Assembly: GCA_025174535.1 (NCBI GenBank)
Contig: JALBUN010000002.1
Coordinates: 1 to 64,000, forward strand
From: Cantharellus purpuraceus
Lineage: Eukaryota; Basidiomycota; Agaricomycetes; Cantharellales; Hydnaceae
Length of the DNA: 64,000 bases
Direction of reading: 5' to 3'
Part shown: piece by piece, positions 41,283-53,200 of the stretch
Layout of the letters: each line of letters starts with the position of its first letter
Numbering within the stretch: position 1 is the first letter of the stretch
Position numbers and translations under genes: made by a program
Notes under the pieces: generated by a model
Databases searched by the model: none
What the model saw: the letters and a program-made list of their open reading frames with translations, nothing else
What the model was told of the DNA's origin: nothing

Positions 41283-42405
41283 ATGTACATTCCTTCGTCC
41301 ACCGTCCTCACGGTGCTCTCCCTCCTCCTCCCCTCAACGGCCGCTCCCGTCCACGCTTCCACTGTATCTCCGGCACCAGGCAACACCTTAACTTCGCATG
41401 ATTATGTACCCTTTAGAGACAATCACCACGTATGTTTCCTTCGATGTTTTCGAGAATGTTGTCAAGCCTGAGTATCGCGCTAACTCTGCACCTGACACTA
41501 GTCCTCGCGTACGGATGGTCGTACATATATGCCCCATGCTTACAAGGTACATCGCCACTTTTGAAACCTGCTTTTGAAATGTCGACGTGTATGCTTTAAG
41601 GAGTCGCATGAGACAGACAGATATATGTCAACCCAAGGGCGTAGTGTCTCCGTAAGCAAGCTTATTGCAGCCTGATGAATAGCTTCAATTATAAGATTTC
41701 TGCTTCTAGTACCTACACACCCGTCAGACGCACTCGCCAGACTATCGGAACGCAAATACGACAGTGCCAGGGATCTCTTCCGCCTCGTCGTCGTTATCAT
41801 CATCATCGTCTTCAGCGTCCTATCGCCGAAGCCAGGAGATCGACCCTCACTATGAAGCAGAGGGAGATGACAGGCCGTTTGAGGATGATGAGAGACCTCG
41901 AATGCCGCGAGGATGGGACACTATGCCTGCTAAACGTGGTATCATCCGACCTCGACAGGATACCAGACTTCAAGTTGCCACTACTGCTCCCAACAATACT
42001 ACCTCTCACAAGGCGCTGCCCTTGTTTAATGCTACGCATATCAAACATGCTGAAACTGCTGTGAAACCGTCCACATCTGAATCACTTGTGGAGTCCCTGC
42101 TGAGGTTGTTGTCTGAATCCGAGTTGGACTCTCCCCTGGCCACTAACTCGTCGACTGATAATAAAACAACGCATGCTTCGTCATCAAATACGTCTGAGGT
42201 CACCACCAATCCAATTCAAGTTTCCTCGAATGAATCAAGGCCACCGAATGCTGTTGTGGTCGGGGTGTCTCCCATCCGCCGCCGGCCTGCCAAGGATGGT
42301 GCTTCAACTTCAAGCTCTGGATCTGTGGCAATTTCCAGAATCGAATCACGGAATGGAGAATCTACGAGGACTAAACGGTTTGGGGACGGCATGCAGCAGA
42401 AATAG
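41283..42405 (+). CDS. Secreted Ser/Thr/Asn-rich protein of unknown function
   Basis: Exons 41283-41429, 41502-41546 and 41710-42405 join in phase 0 to give about 295 aa. The N-terminus MYIPSSTVLTVLSLLLPSTA then APVHAS is a good signal peptide. The mature part has a poly-Ser tract (SSSLSSSSSSAS), an acidic patch (EAEGDDRPFEDDERP) and many N-x-S/T sites in the C-terminal half. Two Lys-Arg pairs (PAKRGI and TKRFGD near the end) could be Kex2 sites, releasing an eight-residue tail, but repeat peptides are absent. No domain recognised. A reading frame in the 41700-41860 region that would encode a hydrophobic VVVIIIIVF stretch is a competing frame and was not chosen because it closes early. Confidence 0.6.
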
Positions 42406-42777
42406 CTCCAGGTCCGCACAGAGACAACATTCACGGTTGTGGCATCGTTACCTAATGTCTGTCGATTCAGAGGCATGACCACACATGTGTACCGTTGATA
42501 TGAGGTGTGTTGTAGCACCTTGTTCTGTAGCAGCTAAGGGAGTGTGTGTAATGCTAGAAGGTTTCGTCTCGGCGGAGTTGAAACAGATGTGCAAAAAGTC
42601 TGTGCCGGAGTACCTTGCTTCTATGATGCCGGGCGAGTCGAAATTACTGCTGTTCTGGGAAATTCATCCTATTCAAACTTAATTGAAACCTCTAAGCCGC
42701 ATGATCAATGGCGTGTATTCTTTCGTTTCTCTTGTTCACACCTTCAGCGACCCCACTGCGTTGTCTGGCTGCTGAGC
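42406..42777. other. Spacer before the GH16 gene
   Basis: 372 bp without a convincing gene. It holds the 3' region of the secreted-protein gene and the GH16 promoter; no clear TATA box or repeat was found. Confidence 0.45.
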
Positions 42778-44377
42778 ATGCTGCCCAGTAATTACTGCTG
42801 CTTGTCCTTGGCTGCTCTTGCTCAGCTCGCCACGCTTGTCAGCTGCACACTCTTTACCATCTCAGATACTTACATCGGAGACGCGTTCTTCAACCACTTC
42901 AACGTTTCCACCTTTGATGATCCAACGCATGGCCATGTCGTATTGCGTTGCTGCTACTTTCATTCCAGTGTAACCAAGTCAATGGCCGCTCATGTTTTGG
43001 GGTTTGTGTAAGAATTATGTGTCCCAGGAAGAGGCGATACAGAAGAATCTGGCTTATGGTGACTCCCTTTAGCCCATGTCTCCCGCCTTGTAATAGCCAT
43101 GCTTGTTTACCCCTCCTTCCCGTTAGTATCAAACGGCAGATTTCTGATGCGCGCGGATTTTACGAACAAGATCTCGCCAACGGCCTGCGGATGCGATAAC
43201 ATCCGCATCCAGTCTTACGCGGCGTATTCGGATTCGGTTGTTGTGCTTGATCTTAATCATATGCCTGAAGGTGCGCATCTGAATGCACACTTCTTTGCGT
43301 GTTCTGCCTGCTGACCCATTTGGTCCGTGCAACAACAGGCTGCTCGACCTGGCCTGCACTCTGGACGCTCAGCGCCAAAGGACCATGGCCTCGGGGCGGC
43401 GAGATTGATAGCATGTCTTGTTTTTACACGCGTCTCTTCTTTTTTGAACACTGACACATTTTCCCTCTACCCTTCAGTTATAGCATATGTATACCTATTC
43501 TTTGTGCTGTGACGCGTCTGACCAAGCGTCTCAACTTCTAGGCGTGAATAGAAACACTAGGAATCTTGTATCTCTTGTACGAGATTCTTATCATTCCCTC
43601 AATGGCCCTAATTGAGTGCTTTAGCATACAACCCCGAACTGCACCGTCGACGCCCCTCTGCGTCTCATGACCGGATAAGATATGTGCAAGGATCATCCTC
43701 TCCTGACATCAAAGTCATTGCCAGCCAGTCTACCAATGACAACTGCGATACACAGTTCAACTTCAACCAGGGATGCGGCGTCAGTTTCACGTTTCCTTTC
43801 CCCTACGGCTTGGCGTTCAACAACGCCGGAGGCGGCTGGTACGCATATACACTGTGCTTCTCTATAGGCTACACGCATATTATGGGTATACATACACAGG
43901 TATGTGATGCAACGCACGCCCCGGAATGGTATTGCCGTCCGGTTCTGGCACCGAAACGATATCACGGTGCCAGACTCAGTGCGACACGGCGCCTCTACCA
44001 TCCATCCAGACATATTCTTCGGTGTTCTGGACGCCTACTTTCCTTTCACGCAGTCGTGCCTCCCAGATCACTTTGACGCGCACCAGATCATCTTTGATGA
44101 CACGTTCTGCGTAAGGCTTGTCCTTTCAAACCGTTCAAATTACCGTGAGTTGCGTTCATCTGCACCCCAGGGAGACTTTGCGGGCGCATTATATCCCACC
44201 TCAGGCTGTCCAGGGACATGCGTAGACTGTGGGACACGCATCTCCATTTGTCTCTTCCTTTCCACACACTCATACTCGAAAACAGTTGTTGACAGTAACC
44301 CCGCCGCATTTATAAACGCGTACTGGGATATCTCTTCGGGTATACACACCACATCATTGAGCTATAGCAACGAATAG
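42778..44377 (+). CDS. Glycoside hydrolase family 16-like protein, possibly inactive
   Basis: The start gives a signal peptide (MLPSNYCCLSLAALAQLATL) followed by FTISDTYIGDAFFNHFNVST, the usual opening of fungal GH16 beta-glucanases. Exons 42778-42936 and 43013-43058 join to NYVSQEEAIQKNLAY, then VSNGRFLMRADFTNK, VVVLDLNHMPEGCSTWPALW and PWPRGGEID. Later blocks fit too: NLVSLHTTPNCTVDAP, GCGVSFTFPFPYG, AFNNAGGGWYA, RNGIAVRFWHRNDITVP, SGCPGTCVDFVDSNPAAF and INAYWDI. Two problems: after GEID (first catalytic Glu) no exon supplying the second Glu of the ExDxxE signature could be found (43400-43540), and near 43670 the frame needs a 29-nt intron or a frameshift. It may be a pseudogene, or have introns I cannot see. 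Confidence 0.7.
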
Positions 44378-44527
44378 TCTTCTCTAATATATCCTTTTCT
44401 AACACAGGCGTACATGTAGGTAGTAATGTGTCCTGTTCCTTGGCACAACTTTAGATCCCCTCCTTTCATTGTTCCGGGTAACTAGATTGCATATATTACA
44501 CTCGAAGACGAACCATCAGAGGAAGGA

Positions 44528-47110
44528 TTACATTATTTCATCAATTGTCATTGGAGCACTGTCAATAGGCTCGTCCTGTGTGGGAATAACTTCAAGCGAG
44601 GCACTTGGATTTAGTTCGTTGATACTTCGAGTGGCAAGTGGCGGGCGTTCTATCCGGAGACGAGTGCCGCGGGGCTTCAACTCGATGGGGACTGCTATGG
44701 ACTTATAGGCAGCTACCTCGTGATGAAGGGCCGCGTTGTCAGCTGCCAGATCCTCCCGATCGCGGGTGGATCTCAATAATTGCTACGAGTCGAATACACC
44801 ATATGAGTGATTTGCCTTGCCTCTCTTTAGAAGTGACGTACATGTTTGGTATCAGCAAGCTCCCGTCGTATCCTGTCAACGTAGAAAATCTTCTGACTTG
44901 GATTCCTGTGCCCCAAGATCTGTAGAAAAGATAAGGAACAGCAACGTCATAAGATGAAAGCCAGACCTGTGCATTAAACCTTCCCAACCGGTCAGCCTCA
45001 GCCTCAGCAAGCTCGTTCCGTTGAATTAATTCTACAACTTCCGCTAGAAGATCGGCATGAGCTTCCTTGTAACGTGTGAGATCCGCCACATTGTCGACTA
45101 ATCTGTGCCCAACACACGGTTAGTGGAGTATAAACATAAAATTGAAGTGTAACTGACTGGTCGATTTCTATACGAAAACACTTTTCGTTCGTCTTGCTTT
45201 GATGCGAAGCTCGAGCCAGCCGATCGCTCGTCTGGCGTTCCTTCGCCAGTGTGTCCTCTAATTTCCCGACCTGTCGCTGACAGGCCGCCAACCGCTCATT
45301 CAGCACCTGTTGCCGGGATAGTGTCTCAGCAATCTCGATGCTCTTCCGGGAGAGTTCTGATCTCGCAGCACTATGATCCAGTTGAAGCGCACCGACTTCA
45401 TTCTGCGCTACAGTGCAATGCTCGGCAAGCCTTTCAGTGACGGCGCATTGTGCTGAGCTTTCTCGGTGTGCCATCGCGTATGCAATTAGTAAATCATCGA
45501 ACTCCTCCTTGTAGAAGCGGCCCATAGAGTCAGCGAAATGGAGGTCGTTCTGCACGATCATATCATGTTGTTGACGTCCATGCTGGCATACATCAAACAG
45601 GCTGAATATACAGGTGTCCTCGGGTAGCGAGATGTCATCAAGATAACGGTTACTCAGTAGCGTTCGTTGATCATTCTCCAGTTCCTGCACTTGCCTAGCA
45701 AGAAATGATTTCTCCTCGGATGCCTGTCGGCAATAGTCTGTCAGTTGCTCAACCAATGTTTCGCGGTCAGCTAATCGTCGTTCTAGACGAATAGTTCGTA
45801 AGCGCAAAGAAGCACATTGCAACTCGCTTTGTCGATGCATCTCCAACGGTACAGACGTCGCCGCAAGATGGCCATATGCTTCTGTAACGTGCAGCAAAAT
45901 CGTCTGAATATCGAAGAGACGCTGCCGTTCTTCAACAGCTGAAGTCTGGGCCTCCCCGAAGGATCGAGCTAGTGCCTTGTGTTTGACCTCTAAACTTTGT
46001 AGGCTATTCCTAAGCTTTTCCGCTTCGCCCCGACAGGAGGCGAGTTGCGCATTGGCTTGAATTGAGCTTTGAACCTTCGTTCGAAGCTCCTTGATTTCTG
46101 TTTGATCTGCAACGATAGCCTTCTTGAGATCTTTCATTCGTAGTTCTGAGGCCTCCTGATGTTTGCGTAGTTGAACCACGAGTTCGTTCTGCTCGCAGGT
46201 TGCTTTACGACTTGCATCAAGCTCGCATTTCAACTGCATAACTTCAGCAGCATGCTAACAATCTGATTATTATTTGATTATGAGGAGATATTGCATCACT
46301 CAACTCGTTGTTTGTCGTCAGAATGGGTTTTATCAAGGTCCTGCAGCTTCCGTTGTAATGCTGCGAGCTTGCTCGCCCGTTCGGCTTCAGTTTTTGTGCT
46401 CGCCTCCGCTTTGCCTAACTGTCCTTTAAAATATGATCAGCTACAGTGAGACAGTGATGAACATCGATCAGTGACGCACTGCTACTCGAAGGGCCACTTC
46501 TCGTTGGCAAACAGAACGGTGTGCTCTCTGCTCACTTGATAATTGACTTTGAAGGGCTACATTATCTTTTACGAGGGATTTGACAGTCAACTCGCTGTGT
46601 GTGACCTTCTCTTGATACTTTTGGACTTCCTGGTGGTCTTTCAGCAGCCTTGTGTTTTGTGCTTTGAGAGCTTCAATCTACATATATATCAAATTGCAGC
46701 CGCGGAAAAAGCCTACCACTGGGCATGTACACACCTGCTGTTGAAGATGAATGATTCTAGGATCGGGTTTTGGTTGCTTTGGAAGACAAGGAAGCGGCAT
46801 ACTATCTCTGGGGCCGATATTGTATGCTCCAGGACCTGGGAGGAGCCAGATGCGACTATCAGACAAATGACCCAAGTCTGCTGTGGTTCGAGCCTCCCAC
46901 CAGGAACATCAGAGCCCTTCTCCACGCCAAAACGATCTGCTTTCTCCAAGAATGCACCTTTCTTGTATGATGCTAATCGCGATTCCTCAGGAATTTTATA
47001 AGAACCAGGACCAGGAATGTCCGACACTAAAGGACGAGATCAACGTCGACTCCTACGCTCACGTTTGTCTTACGTTTTTCTGGAGGAAAGCGAGCACCCT
47101 TTGCAAACAT
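44528..47110 (-). CDS. HMMR_N-type coiled-coil protein
   Basis: Starts at ATG 47110 (MFAKGARFPPEK), then an intron, then LSDIPGPGSYKIPEESRLA, YKKGAFLEKADRFGVEKGSD and further on PGPGAYNIG. These repeated PGPG-x-Y boxes and the basic-aromatic KGAFLEK...RF motif are typical of the N-terminal domain found in hyaluronan-mediated motility receptor-like proteins. The rest is a long coiled coil in several exons (LQCASLRLRTIRLERRLADR, ETLVEQLTDYCRQASEEKSF), ending near ERPPLATRSINELNPSAS and stop at 44528. In animals such proteins bind microtubules and spindle poles; in fungi the function is open, and hyaluronan is not involved. Exon borders of the coiled coil were not all fixed. It ends 150 bp from the convergent GH16 gene. 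Confidence 0.7.
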
Positions 47111-47265
47111 GGACGTGACGGAAACAAAGCGCGAAATGTCACAATTGTCTGCGTTACGCGCATGGAACAAAAGGCACGTGACAACTAAGACGCTGCGTTG
47201 ATTATACTTATAGTATGTTGATTTCCAGGATCTTCTGTACAGCTTGTCCCTTCCCTGCTTGTCCA

Positions 47266-49066
47266 CTACGCTCTTGCCTGCATCTTCCCACCTGTGTCAA
47301 TGAATAGCTGCAGAGTCGATGACACGTCGTGGCCACACTCCTTCATCTCATCCAGTGCTATCTTCCACCGAACATCGCCGCTAACCACGCACTTTCGTAT
47401 AAGGGCCGTATACACCGAAATAGGTGGCATATGGCCTTGTCCTTTCATCTCTTCCAGGTAGAAGAAGGCATCTTCATAAATAGTTTGAGTTAGACACAGA
47501 ATGATCATCCGCTCGAATGTTATGATGTTGGGAATCAGGCCAAGCTCCCGAAGTTCAGATAATAGTTTATCGCCCAGTTCTCGATGGCTGGAAGAAATAC
47601 AACCCGAAAGGAGATGGTTGAACGTGGAGATAGTCGGCTTGACCCCAAAATCGCCAAACGCTTTGTAGGTCCCGATGGCGCGCTGCAAATCATTGAGCAA
47701 GACAGCCGCATGAATAATGACATTCAACGAGACAACATCGACGGGTTTTCCTTGTTCTTTCATTTTCTCTAGGACTGTCCATGCCTCATCTACTCGGTTG
47801 ATGTTATCACAAATGCGATGCGTAAGCTGTAATGCAGTCTCTGGGCTACACTGAATGCTGCTCGAACGCATCAGATTGACGATGGAGAAGGCTTCCTCGA
47901 GCATCCAGCGCTCGCAAAAGGCTTCCAGGACTGGAGCGAGATGATGCTCTTCCAGTGGGACCTGCAATCCTATAAGCACTTGGACCGCATGCATGCCTAA
48001 ATTGGGGAGACCGCGGCGGGCTGCAGTGTGAAGGACATCTATACATTGTCCCTCGACTGGAATCACGCCTAGTTTAACTACGGCCCTCTGCCAGGCGTTG
48101 GTAACGCCCATCTCCTGATGCATGTTACATGAATGAGACGTGAAGAAAGCGAAAGTAGTTTTCGTACAAAATGACAAGCCGTAGATGCATCCAAAATGCG
48201 CATCCAGTCCTGGCTTTCCAATTTCCGCACAGAAGTGGCCTCGAATGCATAAGCAATGTCCAAAGCCAGTCGCGGATGGCCCAAAGACGTGGCAAGCTCT
48301 ATCACGACTTGAGCAGTCCTGAGTGATGGTGACACGCCACGAGCGTTCATTTCGGAAAAACACTGGAGGCACATCTCAAGGTTGTGTGCCTCAACGTAGC
48401 GCAGGATAATGTGGTAGTATGTGTGTGTATTGGGAACTACCGCGCGTCTTTCCATGTCTTCGAGTAGGTCATCCAGCGGAAAACTCTTGTTCCATCGCTG
48501 GCCCTGTAGACAAAAGTTCAGTGAGATGACACTCCAGGTCCGACGTGGTTCTCAAAATACATACGAAGAGCACATGGTTGTACGTCTCCTGGTCTGGTTG
48601 CAAACCCAAAGGCCGCATGTCTTCGAATAATGCAAGACACTCATATGCCAAGCCTTGCTTCGCGCAAGCATGTAATAGCCAATTATAAGCAGTGATGTCT
48701 GGCTGTATCCCAGCGTGCTTCATTTGAGCGCATATACGGAATGCCCGTGCAGCGTGTCCAGCATCTGCACAAGCAGCGAGTTGCATTTTGAGCCGAGCCG
48801 CAAGACCCGCATCTGACCTTGGAGCTCTAAAACTACTTTCTGGCGTGGCAGAGAAAATTTGTGATTGCGTGTGTCTCGGGAAGAAGGATGGTTCCTCTGG
48901 CCGTGGGCGAGAGGCTACTCCAAAGTCTGATGACACACAGCGCTCGCACCCTATAGCATTTATGGTCGGCTACGACAGGAAATAAAGAATAGAACGTACC
49001 AGCACGCCATCGTGTAAATGGCCGCGTGCAGCTACGCAGATGCGAAGAGGATGTGCCCGCTAACAT
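47266..49066 (-). CDS. Mitochondrial pentatricopeptide repeat (PPR) protein
   Basis: Start ATG 49066 gives MLAGTSSSHLRSCTRPFTRW with basic, hydroxylated residues, a likely mitochondrial presequence. Exons join to RLKMQLAACADAGHAARAFR, then ITAYNWLLHACAKQGLAYEC, TYNHVLF, NTHTYYHIILRYVEAHNLEM, VVSLNVIIHAAVLLNDLQRA, STFNHLLSGCISSSHRELGD, ITFERMIILCLTQTIYEDAF and SVYTALIRKC. These are 35-residue helical PPR units, about ten in all. Stop after KMQARA at 47266. PPR proteins bind organellar RNA and aid processing, stability or translation; the target cannot be told. It lies 156 bp downstream of nothing on its own strand but directly upstream of the HMMR_N gene start, and is divergent from SNU23. Confidence 0.82.
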
Positions 49067-49376
49067 TGAGCAAATAACTTTTACTCCATAGACGCCCGCC
49101 GGGGCTAGCCCCGTTCCTGGACCCTGGCGCACTGTAAGGAGCTGGTCCGCTTAGCGGACGTACAGCAATAGCTCCGACTTAACTAGGAGCTCCGACTCAG
49201 TTCTGAGACAGGAGAAAGGCCCGTGTCTGTGATATATAAGTAGGTAGAATAGTTACATGTACGTTAGCGATAGGAGAACCCGACCTCGATATACACTTGG
49301 TTACGACTGGTCTACTAGTTGTCCTAAGTACTTCGAAGTCCGAACTCTAACTCGTTACACGCACATTGCTGCTACC
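49067..49376. promoter_or_regulatory. Shared promoter region of PPR gene and SNU23
   Basis: 310 bp between divergent start codons. It contains near-repeat AGCTCCGACT elements (49169-49197: GCTCCGACTTAACTAGGAGC then TCCGACT). No TATA box is placed convincingly; ATATATAAG at 49231-49240 could serve SNU23. Confidence 0.4.
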
Positions 49377-50199
49377 ATGAGTGGGCAAACGGCCTATGGT
49401 GACAAACCAGCTGATGCTGGCTTTCGCAGAACATGGGATAAAGAGGGTAACCATTTCCTACTATTTTCGTCAGATACACTCATGGTCCTTATAGAATACG
49501 CGGCAAAGGCCAAGGCCAAAGATCAGGAGGAGAAGGACATCATGCAACAGAAGGAGGAACAGATGCGGAAGGGTATGCTGTCAATCTAAACATCTTCTTA
49601 TACTCAACGGTTGACAAGGAAAGAAACCTCGTGTCCGAGCAAAGGAAGACCTACCAAAACCCACAGAACTCATGAAGCAGCGGGAAGGCTCACTGGAACT
49701 GGACAAAAATCTGGGCAAGACAATGATTGTACAAAACCCTGGTGGGCGAGGACCAGGTCAACCTGGATTTTACTGCGAAATCTGTAATCGGACATACAAA
49801 GACTCTACTGGCTATCTTGATCACATCAATAGTCGACAACGTGCGTGTTGCTCTTGCTGTAGTTCATATTCGCACTTACTCAATTTTAAACCAGATCTTC
49901 GTCGATTAGGTCAGACCACACGTATTGAGCGATCTACTGTAGAGCAAGTTCGTGCACGCATAGCCTCTCTTCGAGAAAAAACAAAAGCGGCCTCAGATGC
50001 AAAGGTCTTTGACTTTGATAAGCGTCTGGCCGAAATCAAAACCAAGGAAGATGCTATACGGGAAGAAAGGAAGTTAGCGAAGAAAGCGATAAAAGAGGCT
50101 GCCCGCGTGGAGTTGGTTAAGGATGCCGTTGCTCAAGCAGAGCAAGATGAGGTGGCCAAGATGATGGGCTTCTCTGGATTTGGATCTTCTAAGAAATGA
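49377..50199 (+). CDS. SNU23: U4/U6.U5 snRNP zinc-finger protein SNU23 (ZMAT2)
   Basis: Exons 49377-49446, 49495-49572, 49619-49840 and 49895-50199 give 224 aa. The start MSGQTAYGDKPADAGFRRTW with DKEEYAAKAKAK is the conserved head of the family. KKPRVRAKEDLPKP is followed by the U1-type C2H2 finger FYCEICNRTYKDSTGYLDHI with NSRQHLRRLG (about residues 90-120), the double-stranded-RNA-binding matrin type. RIERSTVEQVRARIASLREK leads a helical Lys-rich tail, ending MMGFSGFGSSKK. SNU23 joins the precatalytic spliceosome and helps 5' splice-site selection and activation. Length is normal. It converges on IleRS with 69 bp between stops. Confidence 0.95.
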
Positions 50200-50268
50200 C
50201 ATAGCTCACTCCCTTGGACCATGGATTACTCAACCCCTTGTATTACACGTCCGCCGCACCTTATCTTC

Positions 50269-53200
50269 TCAATTCTCTCTGACCAGCAACAACCTGAACC
50301 GAACTTCAGCGACCTCTTGCTCCTCTTCGATGATCAGCTTCTTCCCTGCTGGTCGATTGGACACATCTCTAGGTGACGACCTTATAGCTCGTTTTATCAT
50401 GTCCCCATGGTTCTCCATCGCTTGTTTCAAGCCCTCTGCTTCTGCGCTCGACTCGAACTGGTAGTATACCTCTACGTCATCTGTAGCCTGGAGCCCCGCC
50501 TTCTTCCGTAACTTTTGTACACGATTGATCAGTTCTCGGGCCAGTCCTTCACCGACCAATTCTGGGTGAATCTGGATATCTAGTACAATCACGACGTCGT
50601 TGTCAGTATTCGCCGCGAGAGTGGCCTGATCCCCTAAAGACAATTCGACGTAGCGCGAGACAGTGAGATCGCCTTGCACCAGCTGAATGCCGTCGACTGT
50701 GATCACACCAGTTTCAATGTACTTCTTGACATCGTCGGATGTCAGAAGTAGAAGACCATTCTTGACTCGATTGATATCCTTCCGCAGTTTGCGACCGAGA
50801 ATAGGCCAATCCGCATTAGCTTTATACTTAACTCCCGAACGAGTTTCGTCGGAGCTGAATACAACGTCTTGTACGTTGAGCTCCGACTGTATATATCGCT
50901 GTAACGGCCGTACGTCATCCAAGTATTGTTCATCAGGGTGGAAAACCAAAAGCTCCCGCAATGGTGTCTAGCACACAATGAGGTAAGTAGCAATACATAT
51001 GTGGATGCCAGCAAACGAGAACCTTGAGGGGTAACGTATGCTTGTCTCGCACATTGCGGGTCAACTCAATGATGGTCTGCATACGCTTGACTTTCCGCTC
51101 AATCTCCTCGTCAAAGTAATCCTCGTTGACCTCTGGAAATCGAAGGAAGTGGATAGATCGTGTGTCTTCATTGGACGACGACACGGGAATGAATGGACGG
51201 AGACCTTGGTAAAGACTTTCTGTCAAGAATGGTGTGTATGAAGACTAATCCAAGGCGTCAGTGTACTCGCCCACGTGCAGGTGAGGTAGATGCACACCAT
51301 AGTACGACAAAGAGTGAATAAGGTTTCGAAAAGCGTGTTTAAAGCCAGGATGGTATCTTCCTTGCCATCCTCTCCTTTGAGACGTTTCCGATTAAACCGA
51401 ATGTACCAATTAGTGAGTTCGTCTACAAGATCCACCAGTCGCGGCACGATGGTATACAGCCGATACGCGGCCATCTCTTGGCGCACAAGCTTAATCAAAG
51501 ACTGACACCTGGCAAGAATCCAACGGTCCATGACGTTGCTTGACTGCGACGCATGGGCATCATAGACGAATGAGTGGCCCTCTTCTTTGCGCAACAAGTT
51601 CACTTGCCCGAGAAAAAAGCGGAAAGAGTTGAGCCAAGGTAAAAGGACACGTGAGATCACCTCTCGAACGCCTTCCTCTCTGAAGCGGAGGTTTTCTCCT
51701 CTGACAATAGGAGAGTTGACTAGAAACATGCTAACCATACCGGAAAGATAAAGCACAAACAACCTATGTACAAAGTCCTGACGTACCGTGTGGCGTCGGC
51801 TCCGTACTGGTTGATGATCAAATTAGGGTCCGGGTAGTTCTTCAAACTTTTACTCATTTTCTTCCCATCCCTGTGTCTTTGTTAACGAGCTGGTCTAATC
51901 GACGAGAACTGTATCCACCCACGCAGCAAGCACCAGTCCAGTGACGATCAGGTTCTTCCAAGGCGCGGTACCGAACAAATGAGTTGATAGCACTAGGAGG
52001 GTATAAAACCAGCCTCTTGTCTGATCGATACCTTCGGAAACAAAGTCGGCGGGAAATGTGGTGTCAAATTTTTCTTTGTTTTCGAATGGATAATGTTGCT
52101 GAGCATACGGCATGCTAGAAAAAGACGAGAATTATAAAGGTCGATTAAGGCCGCAAGAAAGAAAATCATGCAAACCTTCCAGACTCGAACCAGCAATCAA
52201 ACACTTCTTCCACACGGTTGAGCGTTCCTTTCCCTCGCCGTGATGGAATAGTGATGTGGTCGATTTTGTCCCTATGTAAATCTGTGATATTCTCGACGCC
52301 AGAAAGCTCTTCAAGTTCTTTGATAGAGCTTACGCACACGACCTTGAGTGTCACATGAGGTCATGCCACAACCTTTTCACTTTACAGCACCTACTTCTTC
52401 GAAATCGTCACTAACCCATAGGGGAATAGGAGTGCCCCAATATCGATTTCGTGAGATATTCCAATCGCGAGCATTGGCAATCCAATTACCAAATCGGTTG
52501 TCTCCAACAAACTTTGGGACCCTAGCAAGATAATTAGAACTACTGCAAAAACGACGTCAATATAGAATGAATACCATCGAGTTTCGGCATTATTTGCTAC
52601 CAGCTGATCGACAACTGGTTGCACTCGAACAAACCAGACAGGGATCGCTCGGTAAAGTAGGGGTGTGCCAGAACTGAAAATAAAAGGTTGTGAGTGCAAG
52701 AGGAGCATTAAAATAAGAAAGGCTTACCGCCAGCAGAAGGGATATTGATGTTGAATTGTTGATTGAACGATAAGCTTTCCTTTCTCCTTCAAGAATTTTT
52801 GGATAGCTTTGTCCGCGACCTACGGTAAATACGGTCAAACATATCCACTGTGCGTGGGCAACGAGCAATTCACCGACCTTGACATACTGCCCTTCAAAGT
52901 CAGTGACATCTTTCGTGAATCTTCCAGCATCATCTATGGGACAAGGCGGCATCTCCTCGGGGCGAATGATACCATTTGCAACAGCGATACGGTGATCATC
53001 ATCGCCAAATGCAGGGGCCTGATGGACAATGCCAGTGCCATCATCGCTAGTGACATATTCATCGACAACCACGCGGAAAGCCCTGTCTTCGAACTAAATC
53101 ATACAATATGTCAGACTCATTTGATTGTCATTTATATACTTGCCTGCTCAGTGAAATACTCGAAAAGGGGTGTATATCGCCAGCCCTTCATGTCCGAGCC

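Noticed and set aside
42544..43011. 155-codon + strand ORF overlapping the GH16 start
   Set aside because: Wrong frame relative to GH16 signal peptide and first exon.
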